Shown piece by piece: positions 8,922 through 17,189 of a stretch of 64,000 bases of DNA (its first letter is position 1; each line of letters starts with the position of its first letter). The stretch comes from an uncultured Bacteroidota bacterium (GTDB lineage: Bacteria > Bacteroidota > Bacteroidia > Flavobacteriales > Flavobacteriaceae): contig CACNQJ010000002.1 of the NCBI GenBank assembly GCA_902622575.1, positions 1-64,000 of the forward strand, given 5' to 3'. The notes beneath the pieces were generated by a model. It ran no database searches, was not told where the DNA came from, and saw only the letters and a program-made list of their open reading frames with translations. Both the position numbers and the translations under genes were made by a program.

Positions 8922-8970
8922 TGTAGCTAATGGCATATTTTTTGAAAAACCAATTAGCAATCTGTAAACT

Positions 8971-9504
8971 ATGAAACAAATAATAGCTTTCGGAGCAAGT
9001 TCATCAAAGAAATCTATAAATAAGGATCTAGCAACCTATACTGCTTCTGTAATTCCTAATGCAAACGCATTGATTTTAGATCTTAATGATTATGAGATGC
9101 CAATTTATAGTATTGATTATGAAAATGAGAATGGAATACCTAAAAAAGCATTTGATTTCAAAGAAAAATTAAAATTAGCTGATGGGATCATAATCTCCTT
9201 TGCAGAACACAACAGTGTTTATACGGCTGCTTTCAAAAATATTTTTGATTGGATATCTAGAGTTGAAAAAATAGTTTGGTATAATAAGCCAATGTTTTTA
9301 ATGTCAACCTCTGACGGAGACAGGGGCGCAAAAACAGTCCTTGAAATTGCACATAATAGGATGTCATTTGGTAATCCTCATGTAATTCCAACTTTCTCGC
9401 TTCCAAATTTTAATAAGAACTTTGATAAAGTCAAAGGCATAACTGATATTGATTTAAATAATAAATTTCAAAAGGCATTAAAAGTTTTTATCTCAAACCT
9501 TTAA
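8971..9504 (+). CDS. NADPH-dependent FMN reductase family protein
   Basis: IAFGASSSKKSINKDLATYTA, LILDLNDYEMPIYSID, ADGIIISFAEHNSVYTAAFKNIFDWISR. Confidence 0.9.
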   Translation: MKQIIAFGASSSKKSINKDLATYTASVIPNANALILDLNDYEMPIYSIDYENENGIPKKAFDFKEKLKLADGIIISFAEHNSVYTAAFKNIFDWISRVEKIVWYNKPMFLMSTSDGDRGAKTVLEIAHNRMSFGNPHVIPTFSLPNFNKNFDKVKGITDIDLNNKFQKALKVFISNL

Positions 9505-9508
9505 TTAT

Positions 9509-10258
9509 ATGGCTCTGAAAATATATAAGAAAGATCAACAAGCAAGAGGCAGTTTTAATAATGGGGAGATCCTTGAATATAAACCAATCGGATTCCCTCA
9601 AGATGGGGGGCCTTTAAAACCTTATTCAAATTTATTTTATTGGGCTCATGCTTGGACGCCTGCAGAAAAAAGTACAATAGGCTTGCATCCGCATCAAGGA
9701 TTTGAAATTTGTAGCTTCGTCTTGAAAGGCAGAATTAACCATTTTGATACTAAGCAAAACAGGTGGATTCCATTAAAAAAGGGGGATGTACAGGTAATCA
9801 GATCTGGAAATGGCATTTCACATGCCGAGGAAATTGATAAGGAGTCTGAAATTTTTCAAATTTGGTTTGATCCCAATCTATCAGTATCACTTAAACAGGA
9901 TGCTACTTATGATGACTATAAAGAAAAAGATTTTAATGTCGAAGATTTTGATGGTGTCAAGAAAAAATCAATTTTAGGGCCTAAGTCCCCAATGAAGATT
10001 AACACTGAGCATATTTTAATTAACGAATATTCTTTTAAAAATGGTACTCATTCATTAAAAATAAAACCAGGTTCAGTACATTCACTATTTATCATTGAAG
10101 GCGAAATTGAATATGACCATAATTTCTACAAAAATGGAACATTTATAAAAATTTCTGATTTGGAAAACTTTCATTTTGAAACATTAAATAAAACAAAAAT
10201 CTTTGAGATTATTTCACCTATAGTACCCTCATACAAAACGTATGTTAATATGCGTTAA
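9509..10258 (+). CDS. Pirin family protein
   Basis: HAWTPAEKSTIGLHPHQGFEICSFVLKGRINHFDT...GDVQVIRSGNGISHAEEI cupin motifs of pirin. Confidence 0.9.
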   Translation: MALKIYKKDQQARGSFNNGEILEYKPIGFPQDGGPLKPYSNLFYWAHAWTPAEKSTIGLHPHQGFEICSFVLKGRINHFDTKQNRWIPLKKGDVQVIRSGNGISHAEEIDKESEIFQIWFDPNLSVSLKQDATYDDYKEKDFNVEDFDGVKKKSILGPKSPMKINTEHILINEYSFKNGTHSLKIKPGSVHSLFIIEGEIEYDHNFYKNGTFIKISDLENFHFETLNKTKIFEIISPIVPSYKTYVNMR

Positions 10259-10285
10259 TTAAAAACGAATTAAAATATTTATAAA

Positions 10286-10834
10286 ATGAAACTTAAGCTA
10301 TTATCAATTCTATTTCTTTTTTCTTGTGGAGTAAACAATGATGTTCTAATCAATGATTTTGACATCGAACTACCCGCTCTAAGAACCAATGACAATTTTA
10401 ACCAAGGCTATAGAGTTTTAAAGACTACTATTTCAGATCCGTATATGTTTGAGTACACATTCCCTGAAACAGATTTGAGTGTAGGAACTGTTTTGAGATA
10501 TTATTTTTATACTGGCATTGATTTATCGTCTAGTAAAAATGAGCTCATTAGTATGGATAATACAGCTTTTGATATGCCTTCAACTGTTGATCCCATTGAA
10601 CTAACAAGAGCAGCTATCTACGAAATAAGAAAAATGGGTTTTGGATCTGAGGAGTATCGTGATTTTGTAAACAAATTCTTTTCAGGTTGTATCAATCCTG
10701 ATAAAATATCTAACGACTGTGTAATTCCAACAATTTATGAGCCAGTCTGTGGCTGTGATGGATTTACTTATTCAAATAGAGTTGAAGCTGAATGCAATGG
10801 TGTAGTTAGGTACAAAGAGGGTATTTGCAATTAG
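10286..10834 (+). CDS. Lipoprotein with C-terminal Kazal-type protease-inhibitor domain
   Basis: Lipobox LFLFSCG; C-terminus CVIPTIYEPVCGCDGFTYSNRVEAECNGVVRYKEGIC fits Kazal consensus. Confidence 0.8.
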   Translation: MKLKLLSILFLFSCGVNNDVLINDFDIELPALRTNDNFNQGYRVLKTTISDPYMFEYTFPETDLSVGTVLRYYFYTGIDLSSSKNELISMDNTAFDMPSTVDPIELTRAAIYEIRKMGFGSEEYRDFVNKFFSGCINPDKISNDCVIPTIYEPVCGCDGFTYSNRVEAECNGVVRYKEGICN

Positions 10835-11701
10835 TTATTTCTTTTCTTTCTCCATATTGTTGTAAATAAGAAGAATTATAAGTCCGAAAACTATACCTGA
10901 TACTAATAACAACAAGCTTGTTAGACCGACAGCACTAAATGAGAGCCTAAGAAGTATTGTTGAAATAATAAAACCAGTATTTCTTATTAATTGTGAGTAA
11001 CGTTCTGTATACTGGAAAGAAACCAAAAGTATAAAAACATCAACTAGAATAAGTATTGTAAAGAAGTTTTCGAAAAATAAGTAATCTATATTCGAGCTTG
11101 TCCCTATACCAAGAAAAACATAATTATACCAATCAAGGAAACTGAAAATACAGAGTAAGGTTAAAGTTGGAACTAAAAACAAACTTATAAGTTTTTTATA
11201 ACCTATAAATTTGTCGAGATTTTGATGAACAGGTAATTTTGGTAAATCTTCTTTCAATTTTTTAAATAAGTATATTAAAAAGAATACAATCAAAACACCT
11301 GAAAGGTCATAAATCAGTTGCAAATTATTTTCGTTTTGAATCCAATTATCATCAAGATTTACATTTGGAATATCTTTGAATATCTTTCTAATCAGAATCA
11401 ATGACATTATTTCAAACTGCTTAGCCACTGATGTTGTAAATGATCTAGGCAAGAAATAAATTAATAGAAAAGCCTCATAAATTAAAATAAATGAGAAAGG
11501 CGTATAAATTGCCGAAATTGGATTTACAAATAATTTATCTTGAAAAAATGATAAATCAATATATCCATTGTTATTTAATAAGATTAAAAGTAAATGGATT
11601 ATGAATCCAAAAGTTGCAGATATAAGTATTAATTTCTCAAATCTTTTTAAATTTTCCTCAGAAAATAATCTAGAAAATATGTTTTCTACAGCCTGAATCA
11701 T
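10835..11701 (-). CDS. Multi-pass membrane hypothetical protein
   Basis: 288 aa, multiple hydrophobic segments; no family recognised. Confidence 0.65.
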   Translation of the reverse strand: MIQAVENIFSRLFSEENLKRFEKLILISATFGFIIHLLLILLNNNGYIDLSFFQDKLFVNPISAIYTPFSFILIYEAFLLIYFLPRSFTTSVAKQFEIMSLILIRKIFKDIPNVNLDDNWIQNENNLQLIYDLSGVLIVFFLIYLFKKLKEDLPKLPVHQNLDKFIGYKKLISLFLVPTLTLLCIFSFLDWYNYVFLGIGTSSNIDYLFFENFFTILILVDVFILLVSFQYTERYSQLIRNTGFIISTILLRLSFSAVGLTSLLLLVSGIVFGLIILLIYNNMEKEKK

Positions 11702-11767
11702 TTATTAAAAAATAACTAATTTTACAGCAAATATATAAGTTAATTATATTATCAATAATTTTGAGTC

Positions 11768-11938
11768 ATGTTTGATAGGTATAAAAAATCCGACTTTTTT
11801 CTTTTAACAGCTGTTTTGATTTCTTTCTTGGTCTCTGTTGGTTTATGGTTTTCGGGGTACAAAGATGAGGGATTGTATGTGGGTATTTGGGTCCCGTCAA
11901 TTTTGGCTCTCGGTTCTTATTTAAAACAAATTAAATAA
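11768..11938 (+). CDS. Micro membrane protein (56 aa) MFDRYKKSDFFLLTAVLISFLVSVGLWFSGYKDEGLYVGIWVPSILALGSYLKQIK
   Basis: Read by hand; paralogue of the minus-strand ORF at 1760..1927. Confidence 0.8.
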   Translation: MFDRYKKSDFFLLTAVLISFLVSVGLWFSGYKDEGLYVGIWVPSILALGSYLKQIK

Positions 11939-11941
11939 AAA

Positions 11942-12046
11942 ATGGAAATCTATTTATTTGCTTTAGGTGCTATAGTTATTGGGTTGGTCATCGCTAGTGT
12001 TCTTCTTGTTAATGACGAAGAAACAAGAAAATACAATGATCTTTAA
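11942..12046 (+). CDS. Micro membrane protein (34 aa) MEIYLFALGAIVIGLVIASVLLVNDEETRKYNDL
   Basis: Read by hand; 3-nt gap from previous ORF; tandem paralogue of the next ORF. Confidence 0.7.
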   Translation: MEIYLFALGAIVIGLVIASVLLVNDEETRKYNDL

Positions 12047-12049
12047 GAA

Positions 12050-12217
12050 ATGGAGATATATATTTTTGGGCTTGGTGTTTTTGTTGTTTGCTTAGTTATA
12101 GCAAGTGTTTTTTTTGTTAATGAAGAAGAAACAAAAAAGTACAACGACTTAGATCAAACAAATGAAATTGATTATGATGGTATGGGGAATTATGGAAGGT
12201 TCCCAAACAAAAAGTAG
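12050..12217 (+). CDS. Micro membrane protein (55 aa) MEIYIFGLGVFVVCLVIASVFFVNEEETKKYNDLDQTNEIDYDGMGNYGRFPNKK
   Basis: Read by hand; first 34 aa align with the previous ORF (MEIYxFxLG...LVIASVxxVNxEETxKYNDL). Confidence 0.75.
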   Translation: MEIYIFGLGVFVVCLVIASVFFVNEEETKKYNDLDQTNEIDYDGMGNYGRFPNKK

Positions 12218-12218
12218 C

Positions 12219-12557
12219 TTATTTCTTTCTGGCTTCAATGAAGCTTCTCACAAAATAAACCATTGCGAATAAACATGTTCCGCACATTGCAATAACCCTT
12301 ACCAGTCCAAGACCACCTGACTCTAGTGATTTTGGGAGCCTCATTCCAATCAATGCTAAAAGTATTACAAGTGTTAACAACACCGCTATATGAGCTACTA
12401 TTTTATTCTGATTTTTTACACCGCTGTAGCATAGTAATAAGGCCACACCAAAACCAACAGGTATTAATGCAGTTGGGGAAGTTACTTCTAAATAACCCCA
12501 GATACCAAATGCTATTAGTGAAATTGAATTTATTAAGTTTGCTTTAGTTGCATTCAT
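12219..12557 (-). CDS. Small multi-pass membrane protein
   Basis: 112 aa from MNATKAN; about four hydrophobic segments. Confidence 0.65.
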   Translation of the reverse strand: MNATKANLINSISLIAFGIWGYLEVTSPTALIPVGFGVALLLCYSGVKNQNKIVAHIAVLLTLVILLALIGMRLPKSLESGGLGLVRVIAMCGTCLFAMVYFVRSFIEARKK

Positions 12558-12589
12558 AATAATAATTTTATTCAAATTTAATGTATTAT

Positions 12590-13339
12590 TTATAAAATAA
12601 AAGGAATAACAGCTTTTCTGTTTTTTGGGTAATTATCAAAATTTTCAAGATACCAATCATGGTGATTTAAAGCTCTAGGTACAAGATTAAAAAATGTCCA
12701 TAATGTGAAACTTAATGCTGGAAGGCTCATTGCGATAACAGAATAACCAATCCACTCTATAATTTCACCCATATAGTTTGGACAGGATACAAAGTTGAAA
12801 AAACTTCCTTTTGGAATCTTATATCCCTCGCTATTTTTTCTTAAGGAAATCAATGTATTATCAGAGCTAATATTAATAGTCATCCCAGTAACAAATATTA
12901 AGAGACCTATCAATACATTATAGTTGTAAATGGATCCTTGATCCATTATAAATCCAACATAGTAACCATTAAAAAATCCGTTAAAAATATTAAAGAAAAA
13001 AGCACTTAATGCAATAGATATAGGCATTTTTTTTCCTTTAGTTTTAATTCTTAGTGGAAAAATGATGACTCTGTTAAAGTAATGAATAAACCATATTAAA
13101 ATAAGCAGAATCGAGAATGAATTCAATTCATTAGGTCCAATTATGCTTAAAATTGGCATTACAACTAAAGCGGGAAATTCCATCCAAAACCAAGCCCATG
13201 TATTGTTAACCATAATTCCCCAACCATGGGAGCTATGTCTTCCATATGGTGTCCTTATTTTGGATACTATCAAGTATAAGAATGTTAATACCCCAAAACC
13301 TATCCAAATATATAAAAGCAGACTAAAGTTATTTGTCAT
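12590..13339 (-). CDS. 3-oxo-5-alpha-steroid 4-dehydrogenase (SRD5A-like/DUF1295) family membrane protein
   Basis: 'TPYGRHSSHGWGIMVNNTWAWFWMEFPAL', 'FVSCPNYMGEIIEWIGYSV', 'RALNHHDWYLENFDNYPKNRKAVIPF'. Confidence 0.85.
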   Translation of the reverse strand: MTNNFSLLLYIWIGFGVLTFLYLIVSKIRTPYGRHSSHGWGIMVNNTWAWFWMEFPALVVMPILSIIGPNELNSFSILLILIWFIHYFNRVIIFPLRIKTKGKKMPISIALSAFFFNIFNGFFNGYYVGFIMDQGSIYNYNVLIGLLIFVTGMTINISSDNTLISLRKNSEGYKIPKGSFFNFVSCPNYMGEIIEWIGYSVIAMSLPALSFTLWTFFNLVPRALNHHDWYLENFDNYPKNRKAVIPFIL

Positions 13340-14057
13340 AGATAGCCAAAGCTTTAATGACTTCTATTACAGCTTCTACTGTCTCATCAGAAAGACCTGA
13401 TTTTTTTAGTGAACTCAAGCTCTCCTCAGAGGGTTTATAGCTCGACCTTTCAGCTGAAGCTTTATACTCTCTACCAATTTGCATAATTACATTCATGACA
13501 CTCCTCATATTTTCCCTATCTACACCTTGTTCTCTAACGTATTGTGCAAGTCTTTGTAAAACAGGGTTAACTTCAGGTCGTGCTGGACTTTGCCCATTAT
13601 TTGAACCCAGCCTTTGACCTCCTCTCTGACCTCCTCGCGCTCTTGAATTGCCTCCTCTAGATCTGTTATTTTGATTAAAGTCTCCTCTTGCCCTGTTAAA
13701 TCCATTTTGATTATTGTTTTCAAAAGAATTCATTTCACTTTCTTCTCTTTTCATACTTTCTCCAACTATTTTAGACATTTTTTGGGATAATGTTTTGAGA
13801 ATTTCTATTTGATCCTCATTAAAAGAAAGGTTTTTTAATTTTTTCTCAGTCTTTTTTGAAATTTTTTTCTTATTAAAAATTTCCTTGGACATATCTCTTA
13901 CAAGCTGAACTGTATTTCTTAGCTCATTTCTATCAAATCCCTCATCAAATAAATATTTTGCTACCTCTCTCCATCTATCTCCTTCATTTTTTTGAGAATA
14001 GGAATTTATAGTAAAAAATGCTACTATTAAAAAAAGGACAAATTTTTTCATATAATT
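13329..14057 (-). CDS. Secreted protein with internally duplicated domain and RGG-rich linker
   Basis: Signal peptide MKKFVLFLIVAFFTINSYSQ; repeats WREVAKYLFDEGFDRNELRNTV and LQRLAQYVREQGVDRENMRSVM; linker NRSRGGNSRARGGQRGGQR; start taken at MKKFVLF (listed ORF extends to 14075). Confidence 0.7.
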   Translation of the reverse strand, partial: NYMKKFVLFLIVAFFTINSYSQKNEGDRWREVAKYLFDEGFDRNELRNTVQLVRDMSKEIFNKKKISKKTEKKLKNLSFNEDQIEILKTLSQKMSKIVGESMKREESEMNSFENNNQNGFNRARGDFNQNNRSRGGNSRARGGQRGGQRLGSNNGQSPARPEVNPVLQRLAQYVREQGVDRENMRSVMNVIMQIGREYKASAERSSYKPSEESLSSLKKSGLSDETVEAVIEVIKALAIYDK

Positions 14058-14109
14058 CTGATTTATGTAATACAATTTATGATTATTTTTTTATTAAATT
14101 TCTAAATCT

Positions 14110-14910
14110 ATGAATAAGAATACTTTACAGATTTTTCAAATCGATGCTTTTACCTCAGAGGTCTTTAAAGGAAATCCTGCTTGTGTTATGCCACTTGAAC
14201 AATGGTTACCAGATAACATACTCCTAAATATCGCCAAGGAAAATAATGTTTCGGAAACAGCTTTTTTCATTAAAAAAGATGATCATTTCTATTTGAGGTG
14301 GTTTACCCCTGAGATTGAAATGGACCTATGCGGACACGCTACTTTAGCCACTGCATACTGCCTAAAGAATCATTTAAATTTTAATAATGATTTTGTCAAA
14401 TTTGATTCCATGAGCGGTGAACTTATTGTAAAGTACAAAGGTGACTACATGCAGATGGATTTTCCACATAGAAAACCAATAAAATCTGAATTACCACAAA
14501 ATATAATGGATTCATTGAGTATAAAACCATCAGAAATTTTGAAATCTAGAGACTATGTTTTAGTTTATGAAAGTGAGGATCAAATCAAAAATATTCAAAT
14601 TGATAAAGAACTTTTTGATAAAAAAAATATTGATCCGGGTGGTGTTGTGATAACCTCTATAGGAAACCACTCAGACTTTGTATCTAGATACTTTGTTCCT
14701 CAATGTTCTTTTTTCGAAGATCCAGTTACCGGTTCAACACACTGTTCCTTGGTCCCATATTGGAGCGAAATATTAAAAAAAAATAAGTTAAAAAGTATTC
14801 AGCTTTCCGAACGAGGTGGAGAAATGATTTGCGAAGATGTAGGAAACAGGGTGTTGATTGATGGTAAAGCAGTTACTTACTCCGATGGATATGTTCATTT
14901 AAAATATTAA
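14110..14910 (+). CDS. PhzF family (phenazine biosynthesis-like) isomerase
   Basis: IDAFTSEVFKGNPACVMPLEQWLP, LRWFTPEIEMDLCGHATLATAY, EDPVTGSTHCSLVPYW. Confidence 0.95.
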   Translation: MNKNTLQIFQIDAFTSEVFKGNPACVMPLEQWLPDNILLNIAKENNVSETAFFIKKDDHFYLRWFTPEIEMDLCGHATLATAYCLKNHLNFNNDFVKFDSMSGELIVKYKGDYMQMDFPHRKPIKSELPQNIMDSLSIKPSEILKSRDYVLVYESEDQIKNIQIDKELFDKKNIDPGGVVITSIGNHSDFVSRYFVPQCSFFEDPVTGSTHCSLVPYWSEILKKNKLKSIQLSERGGEMICEDVGNRVLIDGKAVTYSDGYVHLKY

Positions 14911-14924
14911 TTTTGTGAACATTA

Positions 14925-15659
14925 GTGAAGAAATCAGTCTCCAAAAAACCTACCAAACAGATTTATAAAAATTATACTAAAGAAGACTTCAAGGTATGGA
15001 ATATTCTATTTAATAGACAACTGAAAAACCTGGAGGGTATCGTAGCAGATGAATTTATAATTGCGTTAAAAGACTTAAACTTTAAAGCTGAAAAAATTCC
15101 AAACTTTATTGAAGTTAACAACACTTTAAAAAACATTACTGGATGGTCTATTAAAACAGTACCAAACATCAGCCCGCCTGAACAATTTTTTTCATTTTTA
15201 TCAAGAAAGAAGTTTACCACAACTTGTTGGCTCAGATCCATGAATCAAATTGATTATTTAGAAGAGCCAGATATGTTTCATGATGTATTTGCTCATGTAC
15301 CTTTGTTAAGTAATAAAGATTATACAAATTTTTTTAAAGAAATTGGGGAGATTGCAGTTTCTGTGATAAACGACCCAGTCAAATTGAAAAAACTCCAAAG
15401 AATATACTGGTTTACAATTGAATTTGGTTTAATTAAAAGAAATAATGATTTTAAGATTTATGGTGCGGGGATTATTTCATCAAAGGAAGAATCACAGAAC
15501 GTGTTGTCAAGCAAATCTAAAAAGAAGAAATTTGATGTGAATACAATAATGAATCATTCCTTTAGAATTGATGTAGTTCAAGATATCTACTATTATATAG
15601 ATTCATTTGAGGAGTTAACTTCTTCAATTAATGAAATAAGAAAAAATATTAATATTTAA
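14925..15659 (+). CDS. phhA: Aromatic amino acid hydroxylase (phenylalanine-4-hydroxylase type)
   Basis: GTG start; 'EEPDMFHDVFAHVPLLSNKDYTNFFKEIG' contains the Fe-binding HDxxxH motif; 'YWFTIEFGLIK' supplies the Glu ligand. Confidence 0.9.
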   Translation: MKKSVSKKPTKQIYKNYTKEDFKVWNILFNRQLKNLEGIVADEFIIALKDLNFKAEKIPNFIEVNNTLKNITGWSIKTVPNISPPEQFFSFLSRKKFTTTCWLRSMNQIDYLEEPDMFHDVFAHVPLLSNKDYTNFFKEIGEIAVSVINDPVKLKKLQRIYWFTIEFGLIKRNNDFKIYGAGIISSKEESQNVLSSKSKKKKFDVNTIMNHSFRIDVVQDIYYYIDSFEELTSSINEIRKNINI

Positions 15660-16549
15660 TTTCTACTTTTCAAAACAGTTGTCAAGTAAACACCTGAGAA
15701 AATTAATATTGAAGCAATTATAATAGTAACTGTAACTGTGTCAGATTTTGTGAAAATTGCAAATAAAACCCCTATGATTGGCTGAAGATACATGAATACT
15801 GCAACCTCTGTAGAAGTCAACTTGCTTAAAGCGTATCCGTTTAGGAAGTATGTCATGCATGTTGTACCCAAGACAACAAAAGCCATCGGTAAAATTGCTT
15901 GATATAACGGTAGATTAACCCAGTCAACTTCTAAAAACTGATTAATTCCTAGTGGAAAATTAAAAATTAGACCAACTAGAAATAACCATTTAAATAATGT
16001 AATTAAATCATATTTTTCGGCCATCGGTTTAACTATGATTAGATAGTATGCATAAGAAATGCTATTTACAATAAATAAGAAATTACCTAGGGGAATATTT
16101 CTTCCAATAGAGCTGTTTGAATCCGCAGTCAAGATTAGAATAATAGCTCCAATAAACCCTAGAATTATACCTAAAATTTTAACAAAGTTTATTTTGTTTT
16201 TGAAAATAAAAAAAGATAAAATCACAACAAAGATTGGAGAAATTATTATTAGAATTGAGCTATTGACAGGTGTAGAATAATCCAATCCGGCTATAAATGC
16301 AGCAATGTTAAGGCTCATTCCAAAAATGCCACATTTCAAAATTGTAAATCTATCTTCCTTATCTATCGGTTTGCTTTTAAAAAAAAGACTAATGGTCCAA
16401 AACATAATAGTAGCACCAAGAACCCTTAAAAATACAAGGCCCAATGAGCCTATATAAATTGGCATAACCATTTTTGCTACAGTATGATTTACACCATAAA
16501 TTGTAGTTGCTATTGTTGCAGCAAGTAGAGGAAAAATTTTTTTTTGCAT
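15656..16549 (-). CDS. EamA/DMT family transporter
   Basis: Ten-TM pattern, 'VNSSILIIISPIFVVILSFFIFKNK', 'STEVAVFMYLQPIIGVLFAI'. Confidence 0.9.
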   Translation of the reverse strand: MQKKIFPLLAATIATTIYGVNHTVAKMVMPIYIGSLGLVFLRVLGATIMFWTISLFFKSKPIDKEDRFTILKCGIFGMSLNIAAFIAGLDYSTPVNSSILIIISPIFVVILSFFIFKNKINFVKILGIILGFIGAIILILTADSNSSIGRNIPLGNFLFIVNSISYAYYLIIVKPMAEKYDLITLFKWLFLVGLIFNFPLGINQFLEVDWVNLPLYQAILPMAFVVLGTTCMTYFLNGYALSKLTSTEVAVFMYLQPIIGVLFAIFTKSDTVTVTIIIASILIFSGVYLTTVLKSRN

Positions 16550-16554
16550 AATTT

Positions 16555-17142
16555 TTATGACTGATTTTTAATAATCTTTGATATGTATTTTCCAATCATA
16601 TCAAATTCAATATTTACTAAGTCACCTATGCTAATATTTTTAAAGTTTGTGTGATTATATGTATAAGGTATGATAGCTACAGAAAATGTATTTTCATGGG
16701 AATTGACAACAGTTAGGCTAACTCCATTTACTGCAATAGAGCCTTTTTCTATGGTAAGATTTTCTGATTTATCATATTCAAAATTGAAGTACCAACTTCC
16801 GTTTTCCTCAGATATTTTTTTACAAGTAGCAGTTTGATCAACATGGCCTTGAACCATGTGGCCGTCAAGCCTATCTCCTAATTTCATAGCTCTTTCAATA
16901 TTAACCAAATCCCCCTCTTTCCATTCCTTAATGGAACTTTTCATAATGGTTTCTTTGATTGCTGTGACAGTATAAATATCATCCTTGATATTCACTACAG
17001 TCAAGCAAATTCCATTATGAGATACACTCTGGTCAACTTTTAATTCTTTTGTTATGGAGCTTGAAAAACTAATTGAAAGATTCTCTCCCTCTTTTGTAAT
17101 TTCTTTAATTTCAGAAAGGTTTTCAATTATACCTGTAAACAT
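16555..17142 (-). CDS. ribE: Riboflavin synthase alpha subunit
   Basis: MFTGIIENLSEI, SHNGICLTVV, RLDGHMVQGHVD, IAVNGVSLTV. Confidence 0.97.
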   Translation of the reverse strand: MFTGIIENLSEIKEITKEGENLSISFSSSITKELKVDQSVSHNGICLTVVNIKDDIYTVTAIKETIMKSSIKEWKEGDLVNIERAMKLGDRLDGHMVQGHVDQTATCKKISEENGSWYFNFEYDKSENLTIEKGSIAVNGVSLTVVNSHENTFSVAIIPYTYNHTNFKNISIGDLVNIEFDMIGKYISKIIKNQS

Positions 17143-17189
17143 ATAGTTGTATATTTAATTGCTCAAAAATACACATTATAAATAAAGAG

